A stretch of 64,000 bases of DNA from Ralstonia sp. SET104 (GCF_003851545.1 NZ_BHVX01000010.1:101008-165007); one strand, 5' to 3'. Positions 36,621-45,468 are shown, counted from the stretch's first letter. Translations and numbers: made by a program. Notes: generated by a model from the letters alone, not told the origin.

Positions 36621-36653
36621 GCGAACCGTTCTGCCTGGTGGACACCTCTTAGT
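36621..36653 (+). promoter_or_regulatory. ECF-type promoter, GCGAACC set, copy 3
   Basis: GCGAACC (36621-36627), 17 bases, CCTCTTAGT (36645-36653), 46 bases before the DUF2892 gene that leads into the ECF sigma gene. This would make the sigma factor autoregulated. Confidence 0.75.
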
Positions 36654-36698
36654 TTTCGAGGACTGTCCTCAACCACGAACAGATAAAAGGAAATCGCC

Positions 36699-36908
36699 AT
36701 GTTCTATGTGAAGAATGTTCCAAATTGGGAGCACGTCTTGCGCGTCATCTTGGGTCTGATGGGCCTGGGCTACGCCATCGTGAACTGGGCGCATTCAGGA
36801 CTGGCCGTAGGCCTGGGCATCATGGGCGCGATGCTGGCCATGACCGGCCTGGTCGGGTTCTGCCCCATGTGCGCGATGGTGGGTCGCAATTTGGATAAGA
36901 GGCACTGA
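36699..36908 (+). CDS. DUF2892/YgaP-type small membrane protein
   Basis: A 69-residue protein starting VKNVPNWEHVLRVILG with two membrane helices and a CPMC motif between helix 2 and the tail (GFCPMCAMVG). This resembles the membrane domain of YgaP-type rhodanese proteins. The Cys pair fits the thiol theme of the cluster. It ends 3 bases before the sigma gene. Confidence 0.8.
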   Translation: MFYVKNVPNWEHVLRVILGLMGLGYAIVNWAHSGLAVGLGIMGAMLAMTGLVGFCPMCAMVGRNLDKRH

Positions 36909-36911
36909 GCC

Positions 36912-37445
36912 ATGGCGGCAAGCGGCGTCGAGCGTGACAATCTGGTACTGGCAGCGCAGACGGGAGACCCGGCTGCCATCTCTCGGCTGTTGGCCGTCTG
37001 TCAGGCCGATGCCCGGCGCTATGCCTACAAGCACTGCCGAGCCGGCGATGTCGACGATGCCATACAGGAATCGCTGCTTGTCGTCTCGCGCAAGGTCAAA
37101 GGACTGAAGGCGGCGGCGGCCTTTTCCGCCTGGCTCTTCACGGTCATCAAGCGCGAGTGCCGCAAGCTTGAGCGGATGATGTTCAGACACGAACCGCTGT
37201 CGGAAGAACACGCGGAGGAACTCCTCGCCCGCAGAAGTGACGATGCACTGCGCGTGGACCTTGCTAACGCTCTCGAGTCCCTCCCCGCGCACTATCTGGA
37301 AGTGGTTCTGCTACGCGATTTCGAAGAGCTGACGATTGCCGAGATAGCGGAACACCTGGGCGAGCCACAAGGCGCCATCAAGAGCCGGTTGCACCGCGCA
37401 CGGGAACTGGTACGCGAATACATGTTGGGCCCCGACACGCGGTAA
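36912..37445 (+). CDS. ECF-type RNA polymerase sigma factor
   Basis: A 177-residue ECF sigma factor with region 2 (DVDDAIQESLLVVSRKVKGL, AFSAWLFTVIKRECRKLERM) and region 4 (LPAHYLEVVLLRDFEELTIAE, PQGAIKSRLHRARELV). No classic zinc-finger anti-sigma gene is adjacent; the small DUF2892 Cys protein upstream might play that part. It is the best candidate for reading the three GCGAACC-N17-CCTCTTAGT promoters. Confidence 0.9.
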   Translation: MAASGVERDNLVLAAQTGDPAAISRLLAVCQADARRYAYKHCRAGDVDDAIQESLLVVSRKVKGLKAAAAFSAWLFTVIKRECRKLERMMFRHEPLSEEHAEELLARRSDDALRVDLANALESLPAHYLEVVLLRDFEELTIAEIAEHLGEPQGAIKSRLHRARELVREYMLGPDTR

Positions 37446-37488
37446 GCGACCGCAACCCATTTTTTTTCTTCGTTCAAGGAAGATGAGC

Positions 37489-38049
37489 ATGTCCTACCTC
37501 AAAACACTTGCAGCCGTTGATCATGGAACCGCAGAAGGCAAGCAAAAGGAAATACTCGACGCTGCCCTCAAACAGGTTGGCTTCATTCCCAACATGTATG
37601 CCAACATGGTCAATGCGCCGGCGGTTCTCAGCACCTATCTGCATGGCTACGGGCTTTTCCGGGGAGAATCTGGTTTTTCCCCGGCAGAGCAAGAGGTCGT
37701 CTTTCTGGCTGTGAGCCAGGTCAACGGCTGTACCTACTGCACGGCAGCGCACAGCATGATTGCTGACAAGATGTCCGGCGTTCCCGCGCCTGTGCTGAGG
37801 GCCATTCGGGAGGGGCAGCCCATCCCCGACACCAAGCTGGCCGCTCTTTTCAGCCTGACCCAAGAAATTGTTCGGACGTACGGCCAGCCCAGCGAAGGCA
37901 AGGTCGCCGCCTTTCTTGAAGCCGGCTACAAAGAGCAAGATGCGCTTTACATCATCCTGGCCGTCGCCGTTAAAGTCCTGAGCAATTACTCGAACCACGC
38001 CTTCGGAACCGAAGTCGATGCGAGATTTGCGGCCTATAAGGTGGGGTGA
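37489..38049 (+). CDS. AhpD/carboxymuconolactone decarboxylase-family peroxidase protein
   Basis: A 186-residue AhpD-like protein with the redox motif CTYCTAAHS, typical of peroxidase-related carboxymuconolactone decarboxylase proteins. The ATG at 37489 is favoured because AAGGAAG sits nine bases upstream. It follows the ECF sigma gene by 43 bases, so peroxide or organic hydroperoxide defence may be part of the regulon. Confidence 0.87.
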   Translation: MSYLKTLAAVDHGTAEGKQKEILDAALKQVGFIPNMYANMVNAPAVLSTYLHGYGLFRGESGFSPAEQEVVFLAVSQVNGCTYCTAAHSMIADKMSGVPAPVLRAIREGQPIPDTKLAALFSLTQEIVRTYGQPSEGKVAAFLEAGYKEQDALYIILAVAVKVLSNYSNHAFGTEVDARFAAYKVG

Positions 38050-38158
38050 CGCATCGCTTCAGTCGCGGCCAATGCCACGGTCGTGAACGGATAGAGCCGA
38101 TACCCCGACGCAAGCCGGTCGGCTGGGCTGATCCGACAAGACAAAGAAGGAACCACCT

Positions 38159-39016
38159 GTGAATCGACTGAAATCCATTTTTGTCAGTACCTTCATGGTG
38201 TTTCTGGTCGCAGCACTCGGCCATGCCTGCTATATGCTGTTGCAGCGGGGACTGACCGCCGCAGCCTGGTTGGGCGTCGGGTTCGCGGCGGCAGCCAACT
38301 TGGGCTTTTTCGCCCGGTTGTTCACCAGCGACTCGGCGCGGACGTCGGAGCGCCTGTTACCGTTGCTGGCGGCAACGGTGGCCGGAGGGCTGGGAACCGT
38401 CTGGAGTGTGGCCACCGGCCCCGGGCCGGCAGAAGTCCTTCCTGTGCTCTATGCGGGCCTCGCCGTCATCGGCTGTCTGCTCTACGTATTCTGGTATTCG
38501 AGGCTCGGCCGCGCGGATAACCCGCATCTCAAGGTTGGGCTGCCGTTGCCGCGTTTCGAGTTGGAAGATGTGGCCGGCACCACTGTCGATTCCAGCCAGT
38601 TCCTCGGCAAACCGGTGCTGTTGCTGTTCTTCCGCGGCAATTGGTGTCCGCTGTGCATGGCGCAGATCCGCGAGGTCGCGGCGCAGTATAGGGAACTCGA
38701 CCGGCGCGGCATTCAGGTGGTCCTGATCAGTCCGCAGCCGCACGACAATACCCGCGAACTCGCCGCGAAGTTCTCGGTGCCTTTCCACTTTTACGTCGAC
38801 CGTGGCAACCGTGCAGCGGAGAAGCTCGGCATTTTGGCCAAGCATGGCCTGCCGGCCGGGCTGCAGACGCAGGGGTACGATTCGGATACCGTGTTTCCGA
38901 CCGTTGTGATGACGGACGCCAGTGGCACGATCTCGTTTGCTGATCTCACCGACAATTACCGCCTTCGCCCCGAGCCAGAGACGTTTCTACGGGTTGCCGA
39001 TCAATTGGGTCGGTGA
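38159..39016 (+). CDS. Membrane-anchored peroxiredoxin (AhpC/TSA redoxin)
   Basis: A 285-residue protein: about 120 residues with three to four helices, then a redoxin domain with the catalytic segment FFRGNWCPLCMAQ. The presence of two Cys (CPLC) is thioredoxin-like, while the FFRG.WCP context is peroxiredoxin-like. The start is a GTG at 38159 after AAGGAACC. It stands between the AhpD-like gene and the arsenosugar-side sigma genes; its regulon membership is unclear because neither ECF motif is seen in the 109-base gap upstream. Confidence 0.82.
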   Translation: MNRLKSIFVSTFMVFLVAALGHACYMLLQRGLTAAAWLGVGFAAAANLGFFARLFTSDSARTSERLLPLLAATVAGGLGTVWSVATGPGPAEVLPVLYAGLAVIGCLLYVFWYSRLGRADNPHLKVGLPLPRFELEDVAGTTVDSSQFLGKPVLLLFFRGNWCPLCMAQIREVAAQYRELDRRGIQVVLISPQPHDNTRELAAKFSVPFHFYVDRGNRAAEKLGILAKHGLPAGLQTQGYDSDTVFPTVVMTDASGTISFADLTDNYRLRPEPETFLRVADQLGR

Positions 39017-39086
39017 GAGAGCGGTATTTACCCTGGCGGTCTCGATTGCCGCGACGCCGCGCGTAGCGAGCCAATCGCGCTGCGCT

Positions 39087-39305
39087 CTAGCGATCTTGCG
39101 GCGTGCCGGGCGCTTCTTCGTCCGGGTCCGGTTTGCGCGCGTAGGTCCTGGCGATTAGGCGCATCGTATGCATCTGCTTACCGGCATTACGGCAGCCGGA
39201 GCACATCATCGTGTGTATGTTCAGCGTGGCGCGTTCTTTGATGGTCAGGCGGCGTTCCATCGACTCGGAGAGCAGACGGGTGGCATCGAAGCAGTTCAAC
39301 ATCAT
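39087..39305 (-). CDS. Zinc-finger anti-sigma factor (zf-HC2 type)
   Basis: A 72-residue protein with a zf-HC2-like arrangement (NCFDATRLLSESMERRL ... IHTMMCSGCRNAGKQM): Cys, then His-x3-Cys-x2-Cys. Such small proteins bind ECF sigma factors and release them on thiol oxidation or metal stress. The ATG overlaps the sigma stop codon (ATGA), so the two are translationally coupled. Confidence 0.85.
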   Translation of the reverse strand: MMLNCFDATRLLSESMERRLTIKERATLNIHTMMCSGCRNAGKQMHTMRLIARTYARKPDPDEEAPGTPQDR

Positions 39306-39916
39306 TGGGCTCCCTGAGCAAACCAGTTGTCTTCCAGACACTCGCGCAAGCGCAGGCGCGCTCGGTGCAGCATGACGAACAGATTGCTGGTGGTGATGCC
39401 GACGGCCTCGCAGATTTCTTCTTTCTCGAGCTCGACCACTTCACGCATCATGAACACCCGTGCCTGCTTCGGCGGCAGCCGCTCAAGGCAGGCTTCGAAG
39501 ATTTTCCAAAATTGTTTTTGGTTGAACGACGCTACCGGGTCGCTCCACGGGATCGGACGCTCGTCAGGCTCCCAGAAACCCTTGCGGTCGAACAGCGCAG
39601 TGAAGTCTTCATCTTCCTCGTCCTCGCGCAGCAGGCTGCTGGCATTGACCAACCGCTGATTCCGCCGCAGAACATCGGCGATCTTGTTTTTCAGGATCGC
39701 CAGCACCCAGGTCTTGAGTGCGGCCCTGCCGCCGAACGAATCGGCGTTCTTCAGCGCACCGATCAATGCTTCCTGTACGGCATCTTCCGCCTGGTGCGAA
39801 TCGCCGAGTTGCAGCGTGGCAAACTTGAGCATCTGCCGGCGCAGATCCTCGATGAAGGAACTGTCCTGCAACGCGTTCCATGCCGAGGACGCGGGCTGGC
39901 TGCTTTCATGGTTCAT
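39302..39916 (-). CDS. ECF-type sigma factor paired with zf-HC2 anti-sigma
   Basis: A 204-residue sigma factor starting at the ATG at 39916 (AAGGTCTGGG upstream). Region 2: SHQAEDAVQEALIGALKNA and LKTWVLAILKNKIADVLRR; a 40-residue acidic linker; region 4: LPPKQARVFMMREVVELEKE, then ITTSNLFVMLHRARLRL. It resembles the TIGR02943-type group. It lies inside the arsenosugar region and is the best candidate for the TGTAAGA-N17-ACTAC promoters. The 56 bases upstream of its start show no copy of that motif, so it may not be autoregulated. Confidence 0.9.
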   Translation of the reverse strand: MNHESSQPASSAWNALQDSSFIEDLRRQMLKFATLQLGDSHQAEDAVQEALIGALKNADSFGGRAALKTWVLAILKNKIADVLRRNQRLVNASSLLREDEEDEDFTALFDRKGFWEPDERPIPWSDPVASFNQKQFWKIFEACLERLPPKQARVFMMREVVELEKEEICEAVGITTSNLFVMLHRARLRLRECLEDNWFAQGAQ

Positions 39917-39972
39917 GCCCAGACCTTTTCTCGATTTCGTTCTTTGCCGCACTATAAGTGGAATGCAGGTCA

Positions 39973-41115
39973 TCACTGTCTGCGGAGCCGGTCAAAAGGC
40001 TTTGCCGGCGTGCGAGATATGCAGTGACGGCTGATGAAACGACGGTCGATCCAGCTCTTCCATTGCCAGACCCAGGCTCCCTCGGCACTCCAGCCGCCCC
40101 AAGAGGCGATGGCGTACTTGGAGCCAGTGGAAATCAGATAGAGCGAGCAGGCGCGCGGCGTGTATGCCCGCATTGGGCCACCGCCGATTGCCGCGCGCAA
40201 GTTGTTGGCCAGCACAGGGCCGGCGTGTACCGCATGCACACCAGAGCGCGCCATTGTCGCGTCCACGCGTGTGCAGACGTCGCCAGCGGCGAATACGTTC
40301 GCATGCGAGCGGCTGCGCTGGGTGGCATCCACCGCGACATACCCATCCGGATCAAGCGCCAGTTTGGACAAGGCGAGCCAGCACGGCGCCTGGGTGCCGG
40401 TGGCGGCGATGATGCGATCGGCTGCCAAGTGGCGGCCATTGGCTAGCAGCAGCCCGGATTCCGTCGCGGCGGCACGCGAGCGATGCACGGCGATGCCGCG
40501 AGCGGCCAGCAGGCGCTCGACCCGCGCAACGACCGACGACGAATGACCCGCCAACATGGCTGACCCGGACGTCACCAGTTCGACTTGCACGCGCAGGTCG
40601 CGCTGCTTGAATGCCTGGGACGCGGCAAACGCCAATTCCACGCCAGCCGCTCCGCCGCCGACGACGGCCAAACGCAAATCAGCCCCAGCTACCGAATATT
40701 CGATCAATTTCTGCCAGGAAAGCACGAAGGCGCCGATTGGGCGCACCGGCAGCAACCGCTGGTGCGCGGCGTGCAACCAGGACAAATCCGCCTCGCCGCC
40801 GACATCGAGCGACAGGAGGTCGTACTCGATATGCGTGCCATCTGGCAAAGCGATGCAGCGGCGCTCGGCGTCCAGCCCCGCCACCGGTGCCAGAACCAGC
40901 CGAGCGCCGGCTGCCTCCGCTAACGGCAGCAAGTCGATGCAGCACTGCTCAAGCCGGTAGTGCCCGGCCATCCAGCCTGGCAGCATACCGGAGTAAATCA
41001 ATTGTGGCTCGGGCGTTACCAGAACGACCTCGACCGACCGGAGTGGGCACCGTGCCAACGCGCGGAGCACACCCAAGTGAGCATGCCCGCCGCCGGCCAG
41101 GATCAGGCGCTTCAT
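39973..41115 (-). CDS. FAD-dependent oxidoreductase, SelD-N-terminal/NDH-2-like
   Basis: A 380-residue pyridine-nucleotide oxidoreductase. Features: LILAGGGHAHLGVLRALA at the N-terminus (the form found in flavoproteins fused to selenide water dikinase), AVVGGGAAGVELAFA for NAD(P)H, and NVFAAGDVCT for FAD. There is no redox Cys pair, so it is closer to NDH-2 or sulfide-quinone reductases than to MerA. It is transcribed divergently from the MTA-phosphorylase-like gene and has an arsenosugar-set promoter about 95 bases upstream. Confidence 0.85.
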   Translation of the reverse strand: MKRLILAGGGHAHLGVLRALARCPLRSVEVVLVTPEPQLIYSGMLPGWMAGHYRLEQCCIDLLPLAEAAGARLVLAPVAGLDAERRCIALPDGTHIEYDLLSLDVGGEADLSWLHAAHQRLLPVRPIGAFVLSWQKLIEYSVAGADLRLAVVGGGAAGVELAFAASQAFKQRDLRVQVELVTSGSAMLAGHSSSVVARVERLLAARGIAVHRSRAAATESGLLLANGRHLAADRIIAATGTQAPCWLALSKLALDPDGYVAVDATQRSRSHANVFAAGDVCTRVDATMARSGVHAVHAGPVLANNLRAAIGGGPMRAYTPRACSLYLISTGSKYAIASWGGWSAEGAWVWQWKSWIDRRFISRHCISRTPAKPFDRLRRQ

Positions 41116-41209
41116 ACGTGCCCGCCTGTCCCGTTTGTGGCGCAGCGGTCGCGTCCACGCGTTAAGGCCGAAAGCATGGCCATTCCCCTCTCGATATTTC
41201 GATCGAACG

Positions 41210-41239
41210 GTAGTCGCGCCAAGGCCGCGGTTTCTTACA
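41210..41239 (-). promoter_or_regulatory. ECF-type promoter, arsenosugar set, copy 2
   Basis: On the minus strand TGTAAGAA (41239-41232), 17 bases, ACTAC (41214-41210), reading into the FAD oxidoreductase gene. Confidence 0.72.
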
Positions 41240-41246
41240 GCCGCTC

Positions 41247-41276
41247 TGTAAGATCCACCACCGTTCCGACGACTAC
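41247..41276 (+). promoter_or_regulatory. ECF-type promoter, arsenosugar set, copy 3
   Basis: TGTAAGAT (41247-41254), 17 bases, ACTAC (41272-41276), 34 bases before the GTG of the phosphorylase gene. It is back-to-back with copy 2, only 7 bases apart. Confidence 0.72.
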
Positions 41277-41309
41277 GTTCCAAATCTCGGCAAGACAGGA
41301 GGACGAACC

Positions 41310-42182
41310 GTGTCGGACATCAGGATCGGCATCATCGGCGGTAGCGGGCTGTATCAAATGGAAGGAATCGAGCAGGTGCAGGAACACGAGGTGGCCACCC
41401 CGTACGGCGCGCCATCCGACCGTATCGTGACCGGAGTCCTGCACGGGGCGCCGGTTGCGTTTCTGGCGCGCCATGGTCGCGGCCACCGCTATCTTCCGGG
41501 CGAGGTTCCATACCGCGCCAACATCTACGCGCTGAAGGCGTTTGGCGTACGCTATCTGATTGCGATCTCGGCAGTCGGGTCGCTGCAGGAGTCTGTGCGC
41601 CCGTTGGACATGGTTCTGCCCGATCAATTCATCGACCTGACCCGGCGCCGCGAGAGCACCTTTTTCGGCAACGGAGCCGTTGCGCATGTCTCAATGGCGC
41701 AGCCCGTCTGCCCTGTATTCGCCGACATGATTGCGCAGGCATTCCTTGATGCCGGGCTCGAAGGTACCAACCTGCATCGGGGTGGCACCTATGTCTGCAT
41801 CGAAGGCCCGGCGTTCTCGACCTACGCCGAGTCGCAGTGGTACCGCAACATCGGCGGCAGCGTGATCGGGATGACCAACATGCCGGAAGCCAAGCTCGCA
41901 CGCGAAGCGGAGATGGCCTATGCCACACTGGCCTTGGTCACCGACTACGACTGCTGGCACCCGCGCGAGGCGCCGGTCACCGCTGAACTCGCCATCGCCA
42001 ATCTGTTGCAGAACGCAGCCAATGCGCAGCGCGTGGTCAGCCAGGCCGTACGGCTTGTGGCGCGAGACTGGCCACCTTCGCAGGCGCATCGCGCGCTGGC
42101 CGCCGGGCTCGTCACGCAGCCAGCCACGATGGATCAGGCAACCCGGGCGCGTCTGGACACGTTGATTCGCGACTATCTCTGA
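41310..42182 (+). CDS. MTA-phosphorylase-like purine nucleoside phosphorylase
   Basis: A 290-residue protein of the methylthioadenosine/methylthioinosine phosphorylase group: IGIIGGSGLYQMEGI, phosphate-binding ARHGRGHRYLPGEVPYRANI, and substrate loop CIEGPAFSTYAESQWYR with TNMPEAKLAREAEM. In an arsenosugar pathway such an enzyme would remove adenine from the 5'-dimethylarsinoyl-adenosine made by ArsS, just as MTAP does with the sulfur analogue. GTG start with CAGGAGG upstream. Confidence 0.9.
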   Translation: MSDIRIGIIGGSGLYQMEGIEQVQEHEVATPYGAPSDRIVTGVLHGAPVAFLARHGRGHRYLPGEVPYRANIYALKAFGVRYLIAISAVGSLQESVRPLDMVLPDQFIDLTRRRESTFFGNGAVAHVSMAQPVCPVFADMIAQAFLDAGLEGTNLHRGGTYVCIEGPAFSTYAESQWYRNIGGSVIGMTNMPEAKLAREAEMAYATLALVTDYDCWHPREAPVTAELAIANLLQNAANAQRVVSQAVRLVARDWPPSQAHRALAAGLVTQPATMDQATRARLDTLIRDYL

Positions 42183-42227
42183 GCTGCGCAGCGAATCTTC
42201 GGTGTCCTTACGGCACAGGAACGAACC

Positions 42228-42929
42228 ATGTGGGCCAATCGCGCTGCGCCGACTGACCGCCGCCTATTACGACGGCGGCGATGGGCGATTGTGGCGGTGT
42301 TGTTGGTGGCAAGTGGCTGCGCCGTGGCGCTTTGGTTGGCGTCGCATCGCTTGTCATTCGATTTCCCTATCACCGAGCAAGGTGCGGTGAGATGGGTGCG
42401 CGCACGAGGCGCTTGGGGCGTACTCGGCTCGCTTGCGCTGATGGTCGCGCATTCGTTTCTGCCGTTCCCCGCCGAGATAGTGGCACTGGCCAATGGCATG
42501 GTCTACGGCCCGCTCTGGGGAGCCGTCATCACCTGGTGCGGGGCAATGCTGGGGGCGGCAACCGCCTTCGGACTGACCCGACGGCTGGGCTATCCGTTTG
42601 TGGAGCGCTTGCTATCTCCGGATGCCCGAGATCAGTTGGCGCGCTGGTCACACTTGCATGGCGCTACCGTGCTGCTGGCCTGCCGCTTGATGCCAGCGAT
42701 TGCCTTCAACCTCATCAATTACGCGGCCGCGCTGGCCGGCCTCTCGTGGTGGACCTTTCTATGGACCACCGCGCTCGGCATTCTGCCTCTGACGATTCTG
42801 CTCGCCGTACTGGGGGACCGCATCCTAGCCGTCCCGTTCTTGGGCTGGCTGGCGATCAGCCTTGTTGCCGCCGTCTTTGGAGGGCTGATGGTCCTGCGCC
42901 GCGCCAGAAAGCCGGGCTCGAAGGCGTAG
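42228..42929 (+). CDS. TVP38/TMEM64-family membrane protein
   Basis: A 233-residue VTT-domain membrane protein with six helices and the family motif LPFPAEIVALANGMVYGPLWG and RLMPAIAFNLINYAAALAG, preceded by a basic N-terminus. It lies 45 bases after the phosphorylase gene, likely in the same operon. A second TVP38 domain is fused to an oxidoreductase at 27.8-29.9 kb, so the pathway carries two such membrane proteins; in cyanobacteria and bacteria they often accompany selenium or arsenic genes. Confidence 0.87.
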   Translation: MWANRAAPTDRRLLRRRRWAIVAVLLVASGCAVALWLASHRLSFDFPITEQGAVRWVRARGAWGVLGSLALMVAHSFLPFPAEIVALANGMVYGPLWGAVITWCGAMLGAATAFGLTRRLGYPFVERLLSPDARDQLARWSHLHGATVLLACRLMPAIAFNLINYAAALAGLSWWTFLWTTALGILPLTILLAVLGDRILAVPFLGWLAISLVAAVFGGLMVLRRARKPGSKA

Positions 42930-42992
42930 GCCAGCGCGACCAGCCAGATCATGAGGGCGGTGGGCGCCCCAGGTGCGGGGTTGCCGGGATGC

Positions 42993-45443
42993 TCACGCGT
43001 TCTTTTCATTGATATCAAGCTGCCGCCCCACGCTCATCACCGCATTGAAGAAGAGCGAAGGCTTGCCCCACAGCGAGTTGAAAAAGATCGCCGTCACGCT
43101 GCCGGCCATCGCCGCCATGGCCCACACCGGGTAGATCAGGCCGGTGGCGGCCACCGGGATACCGATGCCGTTGAAACAGAACGCCAGCGCCACGTTCTGC
43201 AGCATCTTGCGGTAGCCGCGGTGGCTGATCTCGTGCGCGATGAGCACGGATTCGATGCGTGAGTTGAGAATGATGATGTCGGCCGACTCGATCGCAATGT
43301 CGGTGCCGCTGCTCATGGCAATGCCCACGTCGGCCTGCATGAGCGCGGGGGCATCGTTGATGCCGTCGCCTACCATCGCCACCCGGCCGGTTTTCTGCAG
43401 CGTGCGGATGATCTCTGCCTTGCGTTTTGGCAACACCCCGGCGTGAACTTCGTCAATGCCGGCCTCGGCAGCAATGCGGCGGGCCGCGCGCTCGTTGTCG
43501 CCGGTGAGCAGCACCGGCGTGAGGCCGGCGCGGCGCAGTGCGGCCACGGTCTTGGCCGCATCCTCGCGCAGCCGGTCGCCCAGCGCGATCACGCCCAGCG
43601 CCCGGCTATCGCGCGCCACCGCGATCACGGTGCGTCCCGCATCCTCCAGCGCGTGGATGCGCTCAGCCAGCGGCGCGAGGGTGATGCCGCGTTCCGCGAG
43701 AAAGGCGGGGCTGCCGACCAGCACCTCCCGCCCGTCGAGGGTCGCCGTCACGCCCCGGCCGGCCTGTGCAGAAAAGGCTTGCACGGCGGGCGGCGTGATC
43801 CTGCGCTCGAAAGCGGCATCGACGATCGCCTGGGCGAGCGGATGCTCGGAGGTGGATTCGGCCGCGGCGGCCACGGCGAGCAGTTCTTCTTCACTGGCCG
43901 CAAGCGGCACGATCTCGCGCACCAGCGGATGGCCTTCGGTCAAGGTGCCGGTCTTGTCCAGTACGATTCTCTTCACCAGCCGATAACCCTGGAATGCTTC
44001 GCCGGTGCGCATCAGGATGCCGCGCTCGGCCGCTTCCCCGGCGCCGCGCACGATGGAAAGCGGCGCCGAGATCCCCACGGCGCATGGATAGCCCATCACC
44101 AGCACGCTCAGGCCGGCAAACACAGCGCGTTGGACGTCCGCGTGTCCGGTGACGAGATACGAGCCGAGGAGCCAGCCGACGACTGCCAATGCAGCCACCA
44201 CCAGCACCGAAGGGGTGTACACACGCAGGATCCGGTCCACCAGATGGAGCAGGCCCGGCTTGAGCGCACGCGCGTCTTCCACTTGGCGGATGACTTGCTG
44301 CAGAAACGTTTCTTCCCCGATCGCCGTCACCCAAACCAGCAAGGTGCCCGCCTGGTTGATCGACCCGCCGACCACCCGGCTGCCCTCGGTCTTTTCCACC
44401 GGTACGGGTTCGCCGGTGACGATCGATTCGTCGACTGCCGAATGCCCGCTCACCACCTTGCCGTCGACCGGAATACGCTCGCCTGGGCGGATACGGACCT
44501 GGTCGCCGAATGCAACCTGCTCGATCGGCAACTCCATTTCGCGATCGCTACGCACCACGCGCGCTGTTGCTGGCTGCAGGTCGAGCAGTTTTTTGACGGC
44601 CTGCGAACTGCGCGTCTTGACAATAAGCGAAAGCCATTCCGAAAAGATGTGGTAGGTCGCCATCATCACCGACACGGCGAAGAATGGCGCCGTGGGGTAG
44701 GCCGGCAGGCGCCAAACCAGACCGATCACGCCGCCCGCGATGCCGGAGAAGGCGCCGATCTCGAGGAGCACGTGCTGATTGAGGATGCCGCGCCTGAACG
44801 CTTGGAAGGCCATCAAAAGGATGTGGCTGCCGATGCCGAAAACGAGGACAAGCGCCAGCGCGCCAGTGATCCACGGCGCGGCCGATACCAGCCCGCCTGT
44901 GCGCCGCACGGCGTAAAGCGCGAAGCCGACCGCGCATAGCGCGAGAGTCCAGCCGAGCGCGACGCCGGTGCCGCGTGGCTTCAAGGCCATGAACAGAAAG
45001 ACAACCAAGCTGGCAAAGACCACCACAGCGAGTACAGTCGACCACAAGCCAACGGGGTTGGCCACCAGCGCGATCGCCGCCAAGCTGCAGCCGACTGCGG
45101 CGATGAAGCGCCGGCCTTCGCGCACCAGGGCGGCTTCTTCCTCCTCAAACGGGCGCACTTTGCGCGGATCGGAGATCGTGTAGCCGATATCCTTGAGCGT
45201 TTGCAGCAGTTCCTCCGGCTGGACGAGGCGCGGATCGTATTCGATCAGGGCCTGCTCATGGGTGAGGCTCACCGCGACCTTTTCGACGCCCGCGCGCTTG
45301 CCCAGGGCTTTCTCGATGGTGCCGGTGCACAGCGAGCAGTGCAGCCCGCCGATGCGCGCTCGGATGCGCGCCCGGCCGGGACGATTGGAGGGCTCCTCGC
45401 TCCAATAGCGGGGAACGGATGCGGCAGAAGTTTCGCTCGTCAT
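42993..45443 (-). CDS. P1B-type metal-transporting ATPase with YPC motif
   Basis: An 816-residue heavy-metal ATPase. N-terminal HMA domain with GLHCSLC; eight predicted membrane helices; actuator TGEP; phosphorylation motif DKTGTLTEG; nucleotide-domain SEHPLAQ; hinge GDGINDAP. The membrane metal site reads [12 protein letters not shown], with Tyr replacing the first Cys of the CPC found in copper and cadmium/zinc/lead pumps; the codon is TAT. Metal specificity therefore cannot be assigned by the usual rules. It is encoded downstream of a CopZ-like gene behind a MerR-type operator. Confidence 0.92.
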   Translation of the reverse strand: MTSETSAASVPRYWSEEPSNRPGRARIRARIGGLHCSLCTGTIEKALGKRAGVEKVAVSLTHEQALIEYDPRLVQPEELLQTLKDIGYTISDPRKVRPFEEEEAALVREGRRFIAAVGCSLAAIALVANPVGLWSTVLAVVVFASLVVFLFMALKPRGTGVALGWTLALCAVGFALYAVRRTGGLVSAAPWITGALALVLVFGIGSHILLMAFQAFRRGILNQHVLLEIGAFSGIAGGVIGLVWRLPAYPTAPFFAVSVMMATYHIFSEWLSLIVKTRSSQAVKKLLDLQPATARVVRSDREMELPIEQVAFGDQVRIRPGERIPVDGKVVSGHSAVDESIVTGEPVPVEKTEGSRVVGGSINQAGTLLVWVTAIGEETFLQQVIRQVEDARALKPGLLHLVDRILRVYTPSVLVVAALAVVGWLLGSYLVTGHADVQRAVFAGLSVLVMGYPCAVGISAPLSIVRGAGEAAERGILMRTGEAFQGYRLVKRIVLDKTGTLTEGHPLVREIVPLAASEEELLAVAAAAESTSEHPLAQAIVDAAFERRITPPAVQAFSAQAGRGVTATLDGREVLVGSPAFLAERGITLAPLAERIHALEDAGRTVIAVARDSRALGVIALGDRLREDAAKTVAALRRAGLTPVLLTGDNERAARRIAAEAGIDEVHAGVLPKRKAEIIRTLQKTGRVAMVGDGINDAPALMQADVGIAMSSGTDIAIESADIIILNSRIESVLIAHEISHRGYRKMLQNVALAFCFNGIGIPVAATGLIYPVWAMAAMAGSVTAIFFNSLWGKPSLFFNAVMSVGRQLDINEKNA

Positions 45444-45468
45444 GATGCCCCCGTTCGTAGCAGGCCTT

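Noticed and set aside
36621..36653. Reading this site as a GTAACC-type SigF promoter
   Set aside because: Different boxes and spacing; it belongs to the GCGAACC set.
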